In this document: positions 9,853-18,514 of the stretch, in pieces | How positions within the stretch are numbered: position 1 is the stretch's first letter | Layout of the letters: every line of letters begins with the position of its first letter | DNA from: Mastigias papua | Lineage: Eukaryota > Cnidaria > Scyphozoa > Rhizostomeae > Mastigiidae | Assembly (NCBI GenBank): GCA_964019165.1 | Contig: OZ025272.1 | Span: 5,536,993 to 5,600,992 of the forward strand | Length of the DNA: 64,000 bases | Direction of reading: 5' to 3' | Position numbers and translations under genes: made by a program | The notes under the pieces: generated by a model | Told to the model about the DNA's origin: nothing | Database searches by the model: none | What the model saw: the letters and a program-made list of their open reading frames with translations, nothing else

Positions 9853-10800
9853 TTATCCTTGTAGGTCCTTAAATGGTACCCAAGTGTTAAATTCATCACT
9901 ATACCCCTTCCATTTAACTAAAGCTTGCTTCTTTTTATAATCCCTTCGAATGACTTTTTCAATACGGAATACATCCTGCTTGGCTTTTAATAATTCAGGT
10001 TCATAAAAACTACCTTGTATTTCTTCACCTATAAGATCCTTAATTTTATATGTAATTGGATTAGTATATTGTATTTTATCAATTGTAAACAATTCTTCTG
10101 TCCAATTTGGTTTATATCCTTTATCAAATATATTTCGTTTATATTTAGATATTCGAACCTGTTCACCTACTTTAAATTTCGGTTTAGATGTTACTTGCAC
10201 CATATCACCATAAATATTAAAATAAACAGTTCCTTCGTTCTTTTTATCAGATGCTTCTATAGGTGTCATTTTTATTGAGCTATGTTTTGTATTATTATAT
10301 TCTTTCAATAGTTTTGATAACAGATCTAAATACTGTGTGTCACCTTGAGCTGTGAACTGCTTCCACATCTTGGCTTTGATTGTTCTATTCCATCTTCAAC
10401 CACAGAGGATTTCTCCTCATTCTCTGTCGAATACAACTTTATGTTGTGTTTATTTAATAGGTCTTTCATATGTTTATTATAGAACTCTTTACCGTTATCA
10501 GTCCATAAATACTCGGGTATTCTACCTTCCTTAAATATTGTTTGAAAAGACATCATTACAGTTTCACCTTTTTTATCTTTCAAAGGAACAATCCAACCAT
10601 ATTTTGAGAATACATCAATAATCATTAGAAGATATTTATATCCTTTATTCCATTTACTAAACTGTTGCATATCAACTAGATCAGCTGCCCAAATCTCATC
10701 AATATGATTTACAATTATACGCCGCCGAGTAAAATTACGTTTTATGGGTGTATGTAACTCGTCAGCTAGTTTTTCTTGCCAGTTACTCGACGGCTTTTTC
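9853..10800 (-). pseudogene. Retroviral-type integrase of P1 with chromodomain (frameshifted)
   Basis: DDE integrase of the rve family that would insert Maverick DNA into host chromosomes. Catalytic residues lie in 'AADLVD' (first D), 'TDNGKEF' (second D) and 'SSVVE' (E). A frameshift near 10390 splits the frame right after the glutamate. The C-terminal part ends with a chromodomain ('VEKVIRRDY'-like start and 'ALVKWKGYS') absent from the P2 integrase. The N-terminal region extends upstream of the first ATG (10670) to about 10800 without a start codon, overlapping the 3' end of the zinc-ribbon/PLA2 gene. Chromodomains can steer integration by binding histone marks. Confidence 0.88.
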
Positions 10801-11643
10801 TGTTTTTTGACTTTATTCCCATTCCTAGTTTTTGTTTTGCATTAATTAGAAAACGAGCAGTCTGACCCCATTTTGGCATTTCTCCATATGGAATCTGATC
10901 AAGAGATTTAACCATTTGTCTATCACAGTCCCCCTTATTTTACCCAATGAATAACATACATCATGATGTGCTGCTATTTCATCTACTTTGTTATATGGTT
11001 TTACATACCATTTAGTTATTTTACCATTTTTATCATACTCCAATTGGTTTTTGTTATGGACAGAGACACTAATGACGTAACCTTAATCTGCTATGTAAAT
11101 AGACTGAGTATGCGTACGGGTCATTCCCCTCTATTCCAAAGTAGTTACCAGAACTTACGGGACTAACGTGGTAGCATCTAATTGCGACATATGACGTAAT
11201 TGATTTTCGTTAGCCTTCTAGAATTCTCTATTGAATGTATATAAATACGGTAGCGTTCTAGATGATAATTGATTGTTGAATATGAGCAGTACGGACATAG
11301 TGTTTCTTATATAGTGTAGCCGAGCCTGTGAATATATTTAAATAGCTAATAAAACTATTTGTTTGATTTGTGTGTTTTACCTAAAGACACAACAGTTTTC
11401 AAGAGGATTGTATGACCCCATATATTTATATCCACTTGGAGTGAAACCTTTTTTTGGTCTTGGTAATTTACCAATAAGTTTATTTACATCTATATTACCT
11501 CCATGTTTTGATTTCATAAATCTACTCTTTCTTGAACCACATATACCATATTTTGATTTAAACATCAGCTTACCATTCTTAGATTTCTCCTGTTTTCCAT
11601 TTATATCAGGAGTTTGTTTTTTGCATTTTACACAATAACTCAT
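10766..11643 (-). pseudogene. Zinc-ribbon plus phospholipase-A2-like protein of P1, split by a solo LTR
   Basis: The N-terminal half (11643 to about 11400) starts with a CxxC zinc-ribbon-like segment ('YCVKCKKQ') and a 'GKLPRPKKGFTPSGYKY' stretch. The C-terminal half (about 11046-10766) has 'VDEIAAHHDVCYSLG', the His-Asp active-site motif of parvovirus-VP1-type PLA2. A 343-bp solo LTR separates the halves, and a further frameshift near 10855 shifts the basic tail. The P2 homolog (52175-52717) is uninterrupted. By analogy with parvovirus VP1 the PLA2 domain may breach endosomal membranes; this is inference. Confidence 0.8.
11052..11394 (+). mobile_element. Solo LTR inserted in the P1 PLA2-like gene
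   Basis: A 343-bp segment beginning TGTTATGG and ending ACAACA, flanked by the perfect 5-bp direct repeat GTTTT (11047-11051 and 11395-11399). It carries a TATATAAATA box near 11238 and AATAAA near 11348 in the same orientation, as expected of an LTR promoter and polyadenylation signal. Removing it restores continuity between the two halves of the host gene. The parent family was not identified. Confidence 0.85.
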
Positions 11644-11654
11644 ATATCATTAGT

Positions 11655-12292
11655 TTATATATTTTCATCAAAATTCTTCTTACATGTCTTCTTTTCTTTA
11701 TCTAAAAATAAGAATTCATATGGTCCCATATTATCAAATAATTTTGAATCAATCATATTTTCTTTACCAATTAATGAACAGTGATTTTTTGTTGTTGGTT
11801 GATATAGTATCATATGAGAGCAATTTAATCTCAACTTTTGTGGGGTGTCATAGTAGCTTTGTGATATATATACAGGGCTGATTCCATGATGTCTACCATC
11901 AGTAAAATGATTAGCGATCTTTGATTGTGTCTTCTCTTGTGCATTAACCAAATCATCAAATATAACAATTTTTCGATTATTATTTGGATACTCATTAGTA
12001 TCAAGAATATCTTCTGGTCCTTTAATTTCTAATACATTATACCTAACATCCTTTTTTGATATATCATCCATTAATTGTTGTAAATCAACCAATTTCTCTT
12101 GATGTTTATTGGTGTATATATATAGATTTTATCATAATATACAAGTGGTTTTCTAAGCATATGTATTAGTGTATTAGCTTTTCCACATGCAGATTGTCCA
12201 GAGATTAACATCCTATAATCCTCATTTATGAAGTTATTTAAGCTTCTTTTTTCATTATCCTTTTTATTACTGTCGTAATTAGGTATTCGCAT
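11655..12292 (-). pseudogene. FtsK/HerA-type genome-packaging ATPase of P1 (frameshifted)
   Basis: Homolog of the P2 ATPase at 51359-51997 and of the A32-type packaging ATPases of Polintons. The first frame (12292-12071) contains the P-loop as 'SGQSACGKANTL', where the threonine normally following the lysine is alanine. The second (12092-11655) has Walker B 'KIVIFDDL' and the 'ISQSY' sensor region. A frameshift near 12115 separates them. The loss of the P-loop threonine and the frameshift both point to inactivation. The intact protein would pump element DNA into preformed capsids. Confidence 0.85.
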
Positions 12293-12416
12293 ATATATAT
12301 GGTTATACTATAATATCTGTTAAAATAACAGTTTTCTTAATAGTTATATGTTAAAAAACAGTTCAATTTATAGATATATGTAAAAAAACATTTAAATTAA
12401 TCTAATCATAATATAT

Positions 12417-13622
12417 ATGAACATCGATCTCAAAAAAAAGAGAGTTGAACGATCTAAAAGAATATCTGCCCTCAAACATAAGATAAGAGATGAACTTTCT
12501 AGAAATCAGGATGAATTAGTTGATAGACAGATATTTTTAAATGAAAAATACAAACCTATTACAGAATCTCAAAAGAAGGTCATAAAAACTTTAAATGATA
12601 ATCAAAAAAATCTACAAGAATCTGTTAATACACTAAGTAGTGTCCTATCTAACCAAGGTTCAACAACTGGTGTGGAAGAGTGGTTAGAAAGACAAAGAGA
12701 TTATGATAATTTTGGTTTTAATGTAATTAATGAAGAAGATGATAATTTAAATAATACAGCTTTTGAAGTTATTGATGATGAGTTTGATAAAAAGGATGAA
12801 GCTTCTGGTGGTGATGAGGTTGATAAAAAGGATGAAGCTTCTGGTGGTGATGATATAACAGAATATATAGTACCATTTAATATTGTTGAAAAACAGGTCC
12901 TTGAAAAATATAAATTTGATCCAACCTTTAATATCCCTCCAACAGAAGGAGATGTAAGATCAAAAATAAGTTCTGCAAATGGTAAAATGAGATCTAAAGA
13001 TAATAAAATTAAACAGGCTGCAAAATTTGAGAGTAATACACTAAGTAGCTATTTACGGGAATTGAAAATTGCTAAAAGAATAAAAAATTTAGAGGAAACA
13101 AGAAAAAAACTATTAAATAAAGATAATAAAACAGGTGAAGGTATTAGAAAGTATAAACAACCAAAAAGACAAGCTTATAAAATATCACGTGATGGAATGT
13201 ATGGTGGTCTATTTATCAATTATCCAAAACTAATAAATGAATACAAAGTAGAAGCTCTAAAGGGTGGTCAGATTGTATATGATAATAAAGGGGATAAGTC
13301 ACTTGTTGAATTGTTAACAAAAAGATTCAATCCAAAAAAGAGATATAGTTGTAGAGCTGTACAAATATTCAACGATCTAAATATGTTATCTGGTATACCA
13401 AAACATAAATCTTCGGGTAAAAGTACATTAGGTGATACTATTTATTTCATCAAGCCTGAAGATATGATTAAAAAACTTAAATTACTTGTAGACGCTAGAA
13501 TAGCAGGAAATAACAACATTCAACAACGTAATGAGATATGGGAAATTATTGATAAATTAGTTGATCTTGGAAAAATGACGAGTAAACAACATGATGAAAT
13601 TGTAAAAAAATATTTAATGTAA
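12417..13622 (+). CDS. Conserved Maverick late-block protein with coiled-coil N-terminus (401 aa)
   Basis: First gene of the rightward morphogenesis block and homolog of the P2 protein at 57911-59185. The N-terminal third is strongly charged and helical, with a 'KPITES' motif shared as 'KPITDS' in P2. A duplicated KKDEASGGDE segment (about residues 122-145) follows. The C-terminal half is best conserved: 'LLTKRFNPKKRYS', 'IFNDLNMLSGI' and 'RIAGNNN'. I recognise it as a widespread Polinton gene of unknown role. Its position beside the capsid genes suggests a virion or assembly function. The frame is intact in P1. Confidence 0.75.
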   Translation: MNIDLKKKRVERSKRISALKHKIRDELSRNQDELVDRQIFLNEKYKPITESQKKVIKTLNDNQKNLQESVNTLSSVLSNQGSTTGVEEWLERQRDYDNFGFNVINEEDDNLNNTAFEVIDDEFDKKDEASGGDEVDKKDEASGGDDITEYIVPFNIVEKQVLEKYKFDPTFNIPPTEGDVRSKISSANGKMRSKDNKIKQAAKFESNTLSSYLRELKIAKRIKNLEETRKKLLNKDNKTGEGIRKYKQPKRQAYKISRDGMYGGLFINYPKLINEYKVEALKGGQIVYDNKGDKSLVELLTKRFNPKKRYSCRAVQIFNDLNMLSGIPKHKSSGKSTLGDTIYFIKPEDMIKKLKLLVDARIAGNNNIQQRNEIWEIIDKLVDLGKMTSKQHDEIVKKYLM

Positions 13623-13633
13623 TATAATAATAT

Positions 13634-14368
13634 ATGAATATCCCATTATTTATCAATAGTGTAAATACGGATTCAAATTCTGTGTCTCATGATTTTACAA
13701 TCACGTTCGATCCAGAATTATCACTTGATAAAAATACAAATTATTATACAGCTCTTGATGGTATTTCAATGAGTTATTCATGGCATAACATATCACATAA
13801 ACATTCAAATAACACATTAAAATATAGTCATGATGGAGGTACAACATGGACTACTATAACAATTCCTCCAGGTAATTACGGTTATAGAGATTTAAATAGC
13901 ATTATACAGCAAACACTTTCTCAAAATACTCATTCAACTACTGGGATAACACTATCCTTTATTCGAGCTAGACTTTTGGTTTATATAGCTCTTGAAACAA
14001 ATTATCAAATAGATCTTACCAATAATGATTTTGCAGATATATTGGGATTTAATAAATCTATCATTACTAGTTCAAATTATGGAGTTAATATACCTAATAT
14101 AACCAGATCTGTTGATGAAATTGTGATACATACAAATATTGTTTCTAAATCGATTGTAAATGGTAAAGGTTCAAATATACTTTACCGTTTTGGAGTAAAT
14201 AATTTACCTACTAGTTATCCGTTTCATAAAAAGGGGAGGGAGTTATATAATAGAGTTTCTGTCTCTACTATTAAAGATTTGAGAATCTACATAACAGACG
14301 CATTGAATCGTCCTATTGACTTAAACAATCAACCTGTAGAAATTGTTTTACTATTAAAAGCTGCTTGA
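13634..14368 (+). CDS. Minor capsid (penton-like) protein of P1
   Basis: An intact 244-residue protein homologous to P2 59196-59954. Shared blocks include 'YSHDGGTTWTT' followed by a 'GNYGYRDLNSIIQ' segment, 'FADILGFNK' and the C-terminal 'DALNRPIDLNNQPVEIVLLLK'. This pattern matches the Polinton minor capsid protein, predicted to be a single jelly-roll penton forming capsid vertices. It lies 11 bp after the preceding gene. It is the one late gene of P1 without an upstream TCTA. Confidence 0.8.
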   Translation: MNIPLFINSVNTDSNSVSHDFTITFDPELSLDKNTNYYTALDGISMSYSWHNISHKHSNNTLKYSHDGGTTWTTITIPPGNYGYRDLNSIIQQTLSQNTHSTTGITLSFIRARLLVYIALETNYQIDLTNNDFADILGFNKSIITSSNYGVNIPNITRSVDEIVIHTNIVSKSIVNGKGSNILYRFGVNNLPTSYPFHKKGRELYNRVSVSTIKDLRIYITDALNRPIDLNNQPVEIVLLLKAA

Positions 14369-14389
14369 AATAATCTAAGTATAATATAT

Positions 14390-14825
14390 ATGAGAATATC
14401 CTATAAAGTTGATAAAAACGGTAAGATGTATAAATATGATTTAGACTCATTAACTCGTATTGATGATGAAAGTTATGATATATATCAAACTGGTGATGGT
14501 ATTTTTGATGCTATTAAGACAGTTGGTAAAAAAGTTGTGTCAAAACTTTCTGGTAAGACTGCTAAAGAGATTGCTAAAAAAAGGAGCCACAAAAGCTGTA
14601 GAAAAAGGTTCTGAAGCTGTTGGAGCTAAAATGGGTGAAATTGTTTCTAATAAATTAGATAGTGTATTTATTAAAAAACCTGAAAATGAAAACAAAGGTT
14701 ATAAAATTACAGAAGCATTAAAATCACATCCATTAAATAACAAATATCAACAAGATACCACTAAACAGACTAATATAGATGATGATATTATGAAGCTAGA
14801 AATTGAAAAAATATTACAAATGTAA
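14390..14825 (+). pseudogene. pVI-like basic/amphipathic virion protein of P1 (frameshifted)
   Basis: The frame starting at 14390 shifts at an A7 run near 14576-14582 into the frame ending at 14825. Together they cover about 144 codons. After a short N-terminus, a 'GDGIFDAIKTVGKKV' segment and alternating lysine/alanine stretches follow ('KGATKAVEKGSEAVG', 'GEIVSNKLD'). The P2 homolog is 59973-60380. Lysine/alanine-rich amphipathic proteins at this position resemble adenovirus pVI-type internal capsid proteins. That relationship is inferred from composition and position. Removing one A would reconnect the frames. Confidence 0.65.
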
Positions 14826-14847
14826 TTTTAATATAATCTAATAATAT

Positions 14848-16213
14848 ATGAGTTTCAGAAGTTCAAAATATTGCGAACGTTATGAGGTCATTTCGAACAG
14901 GCTAGTAGATACAATCAAACAACCTGGTGCTGATCAGTACCAAGATAAAACAGGGTATACATTTATTGTCAGCAACACACATGATAATAAACAACTAGAC
15001 TGGTATAACGCAAAAATAGAATTAAACCATAAAGTTACTAAATATGATAACACTAATGTAGATGCTGCTCATGAGGTAGCTACAATCAATGGAGGTTTTT
15101 CATTGTTTAAACGTTTGACTGCGAAGGTTGATGATGCAATCGTTTTGTATACTGCTGACATCAATCATGCAATACAAGTTAAAAATATATTAGAATTTTC
15201 AAAATCATATAGTGACACAATTGGTCTGAGTATGTCTTTTTATCCAGACACATCAACTGCTGCTGATTCTGCTGAATTCTCTGTTGATGCTACTACACAT
15301 ACTGCTAAACGAAATTTAGCTTATAACTCTGGTTTTGCAAAAAGGAAGGCACAAATTCTTAATGGTTCTGTTGTGTCAGATTACCTTCCATTAAATCGAT
15401 ATGGTTTTTTTCATTCATTGGAAGATAAAATTTTACCCTTTAAAGAGGTTGATATTACTATAGAACTAGAAGAGGATAGTAATGTTATCTATAGAAACGT
15501 TACTACTAATTCCGATCCAGTTGTTGTTGGTGATAATCGTCGATACCTTGTTACTAAGTTGGTATTATGGGTTCCAAAAAATGTCTTTTAAACCAGAAGG
15601 AGCAGAATTATTTCTAGATTCATTTTTGGATAAAATTAAAGCCTTGAAAAAGGAAAATAAAAAATATGAATGGATTTATTTGAGGGAGCGTGTTGTGTTT
15701 CATACAAGTCAAGAAAGAGAAGGAGTTTTTAAGATTGCTTCATCAATCGCTCGCCCAAGACATGTATTTATTTGGGTTCTCGACAAAAGTAAGATTAAAC
15801 ATCAGCTAGCAAATATATTTGCATATGATACATATGATATTGTAGGAAATAACGTGAACTTTGTTGAAAGTCAACTTGAAACTGAAAATGGAACATTTTA
15901 TCCAATGCAGGCAACGCGTCCATTTACAGAATTAACTAAAACATATGATACATTGATGAGTTACTGTTCTGGTAATAGTAACTATATTACGAATCCAATT
16001 GTTGATCTTGATTCATTTAAGAAATTATATGGTTTACTCTATTTCAATCTAACATATCAAGAAGAGAAAATTAAATATGGAACAACAAAATTAGAATTTA
16101 ATTATACACTTTCTGATACCCCAGATGCTCAATATGTTATATATGCTCTTGTTCTTTATGATCAAGAATTATCGATTGATGTTGTAGATAATAAAGCAGA
16201 AATAAAATTGTAA
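14848..16213 (+). pseudogene. Major capsid protein (double jelly-roll type) of P1, one frameshift
   Basis: Homolog of the intact 424-residue P2 protein (60395-61669). Two overlapping frames, 14848-15591 and 15482-16213, meet at an A6 run near 15580-15586, where a single-base indel breaks the gene. Shared landmarks are an 'NTHDNKQLDWYNA' N-terminal segment, 'ILEFSKSYSDTIGLSMSFYPDT', 'ARPRHVFIW' and the C-terminal 'LEFNYTLSDTPDAQYVIYALVLY'. Length, position and motifs match Polinton major capsid proteins, which form the pseudo-hexameric capsomers. Both halves are otherwise well preserved, so the break may be recent or an assembly error. Confidence 0.85.
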
Positions 16214-16261
16214 ACATAAATAATGTATGTTTTTTTTGAATTTAATCTAATGTATTTATAT

Positions 16262-17154
16262 ATGTACATTAAATATAATGTTTCTCTTAGTGATAATCAA
16301 AAGTCTAAGTTAGCAAAGGCATTGATGAATAAGTCTGCTATTGTACTAAGACTATCATGGGGTGAATTATCTGGTTCTGATGAACTTTTTCTCACTAAAA
16401 CACAGATTGGGAAGATTCAAAAAGCAAATGAAGCTAAAAAAGGTGTAGACTTAAAAATATCAAAGACACAGATTAGTCATGTTGTAAAAAAGGAGGTTCC
16501 TTGTTTACTAGTCTAATGCAGCTTGGAACTAAAATGATTCCTATGGCAACCAAAATGGTTACAAAATTACTACCTGGTGTGGCTACTGGAGCGGTTGGAG
16601 CACTGACAGATTTTGGTGTTAGTAAAGCATTGGGTTCTGGTGTATCCAATAACCAAAAAGGAGGATTTTTAATTCCTCAAGATAAAATCAATCAATTGAT
16701 TGCACATAAAAACCTACTTACAAAAAAACAGAAAGAACAAATTCTATCATCTCTTCAATCAGGTGGAAAGCTTGTTATTAAGCCAACTCCCAAACAACGT
16801 GGTGGATTTTTGGGTACGCTTCTTGCTAGCATTGGTGTACCTTTGCTTGTTAAAGCCTTAACTGGTGGTAATATTCAAAATAGACAATTTGTAGTTAATT
16901 CTAAAATACCACATATACCCTTACCACCTAAAAAATCAGGTAAAGGAATGCAAAACCGACCATATAGTGATATGTTTCCACCTTATGTTTCTCCTCCTTT
17001 TTGGGGTAATCCAACTAATCCAACTAATGCTACTGGCACAGAAAGAAATTCTGGTATTAAAACTCAATAAAAAAGAAAGCAAAAGGGAAAAGGATTACTA
17101 CTAGGAAAAAATAGCCCATTCAACAGCATTCCTCTAATAGGGGCAATATTATAA
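16262..17154 (+). pseudogene. Hydrophobic, membrane-active-type minor virion protein of P1 (frameshift and stop)
   Basis: Homolog of P2 61699-62568. I place the start at 16262 (MYIKYNVSLSDNQ), 13 nt after TCTA, rather than an earlier ATG at 16223. An A6 run near 16486 shifts the frame from the N-terminal 'LTKTQIGKIQ' domain into a glycine-rich hydrophobic region ('GGFLGTLLASIGVPLLVKAL'). A TAA at 17068-17070 precedes a further in-frame stretch with 'GKNSPFNSIPLIG', conserved in P2, ending at 17154. The alternating hydrophobic and glycine-rich segments suggest a membrane-active internal capsid protein. Function is inferred. Confidence 0.65.
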
Positions 17155-17204
17155 AACCAAAATTTGTAAATAAACCTATATCAACAATTGAGATTAAATT
17201 ATGG

Positions 17205-17600
17205 ATGAAATATTTGAAAATTAAAAACTTTCCAGGTGTTGTATCTAGAGATCATATGATAAATTGTGTAAATGATGGATTTTATGTTGTGAATATAGAT
17301 GATAGTACCGGACCTGGTACACATTGGGTTGTTATGTATATTAAACCTTATATAATTGAATATTTTGATAGTTTTGGGTTAAATTGTCCAGAAGTTATTC
17401 ATTTATCTTATATTTTAGGAGAAAATTATCTATATAAGAGTTCACAATTCCAAAACTTTAATTCAGTACAATGTGGTTACTATTGTATCTATTGGATTAA
17501 TGAATTATATAAGGGAAAATCTTACTATGATTTAATCAAAACATTTAAAAGAAAAGATACTAACTATAATGAGCAATTAATTAAAAATTATTTTATGTAA
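17205..17600 (+). CDS. Adenovirus-type (Ulp1-like) cysteine protease of P1
   Basis: A 131-residue protein with the catalytic pattern of the adenain/Ulp1 family: His in 'GTHWVVMYI' (residue 40), Asp in 'EYFDSFG' (55) and Cys in 'VQCGYYC' (90), with a glutamine-rich 'SSQFQ' upstream. It would mature capsid proteins. The conserved 'IKNF' N-terminal block continues in frame upstream of the first ATG back to a TAG near 17112 with no other methionine. The true start is therefore uncertain and may be non-AUG or by read-in from the preceding gene. The P2 copy (62636) shows the same pattern. The catalytic residues are intact. Confidence 0.88.
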   Translation: MKYLKIKNFPGVVSRDHMINCVNDGFYVVNIDDSTGPGTHWVVMYIKPYIIEYFDSFGLNCPEVIHLSYILGENYLYKSSQFQNFNSVQCGYYCIYWINELYKGKSYYDLIKTFKRKDTNYNEQLIKNYFM

Positions 17601-17613
17601 TCTATTAATATAT

Positions 17614-18330
17614 ATGCGTTATTCTGACGGTAGTCATAACACACCAGTGTCAATACATGATGTTAGTACTAGAAATCACTTAGGATGGGATATGGAAGGA
17701 CACAAGGTTACTGGTGTTAAAGATCCAGACTCAACCGAAGATCAACAATTGGCAGTAACTGTTAAGTTTCTCAATGAATACTTTTTACATATGAAGATGA
17801 ATCCAAAAATCTCAAGTTTCTCTAATGAACTAGTTAATGTTAGTTTGAATATGAGTAACAATCGTATTTTTGGATTGCCCCTTCCTCTTATAGATACTGA
17901 TGCTTGTACTTTAGGTTTTGTTAAATCACATATTTACACAAGTCTAAGTGAAACACTTCTTTGGGAATATTATACGAAATTTGAGAATGCTATTTATAGA
18001 ATTGATCGTGGTATTTCATCAGAAGTAGTTATGGACTCTTCAACAAGAAATGTATCGAAACTTTATGATCAATCATTATATGAAAATCATGCAGAACAAA
18101 CAACGACAGCTAACCAACCTACATTAGTTGCATCTGCATTCAAACTTAATAATAGATACTACTTAAATTTTAATGGTAGTCAGAGAATGTTGAGTAATAT
18201 CAATTTAAATGTAGCATCTGGTGGTCAGGACATTGTTAATATTTTTATTGTATATAAATTAATATCATTTAATGGTACGTATTGGACTAGAAACAGATTG
18301 TTTGGTCATGATAATGCTGGTTATGATAAC
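17614..18330 (+). pseudogene. LamG/concanavalin-like virion protein of P1, truncated by nested transposons
   Basis: Starts 13 nt after TCTA (17601-17604), directly behind the protease. It matches P2 63044 onward: 'MRYSDGSHN', 'LSETLLWEYY', 'NVSKLYDQSL' and 'INLNVASGGQDIVNIFIVYK'. Homology stops at about 18330, where Gypsy-B LTR sequence begins; the frame reads on to 18363 in that foreign DNA. P2 shows that more than 130 residues of the lectin-like domain are missing here. A spike or receptor-binding role is plausible from the fold-type pattern and gene position but unproven. Confidence 0.75.
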
Positions 18331-18489
18331 GCAAAACGCAAACAAAACATCGTACAAATCTAAACTAACTAACACTAACAGGTAACTTAAAGGATTATCA
18401 TAGCAGCATGATTCAAGTAGGGTGTCCTATAGATTATGTAAAATATCAGCAGGCAAACTGTTACTTAGAGTTTGTAGTCTCTCATGACA
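18331..18489 (-). repeat. Gypsy-B 3' LTR, truncated
   Basis: A direct repeat of the right-hand LTR without the 1.67-kb insertion, so it shows the uninterrupted TTAA site at 18386-18389. It begins TGTCATGAG (minus strand) and lacks the end carried by the 5' LTR. It abuts the truncated LamG gene directly. Confidence 0.82.
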
Positions 18490-18514
18490 CCTTCCCACCG
18501 AGCTTGAAGTACTT

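Larger units (their letters stand above)
12401..17604 (+). promoter_or_regulatory. TCTA motifs ahead of P1 late genes
   Basis: TCTA occurs in an AT-rich context 11-16 nt before the start codons at 12417 (12401-12404), 14390 (14374-14377), 14848 (14837-14840), 16262 (16246-16249) and 17614 (17601-17604). The gene at 13634 lacks it. It is usually followed by ATAATATATATG-like sequence, leaving almost no 5' leader. From memory, an AT-flanked TCTA late motif has been reported for the virophage mavirus and its giant-virus host. Confidence 0.55.
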
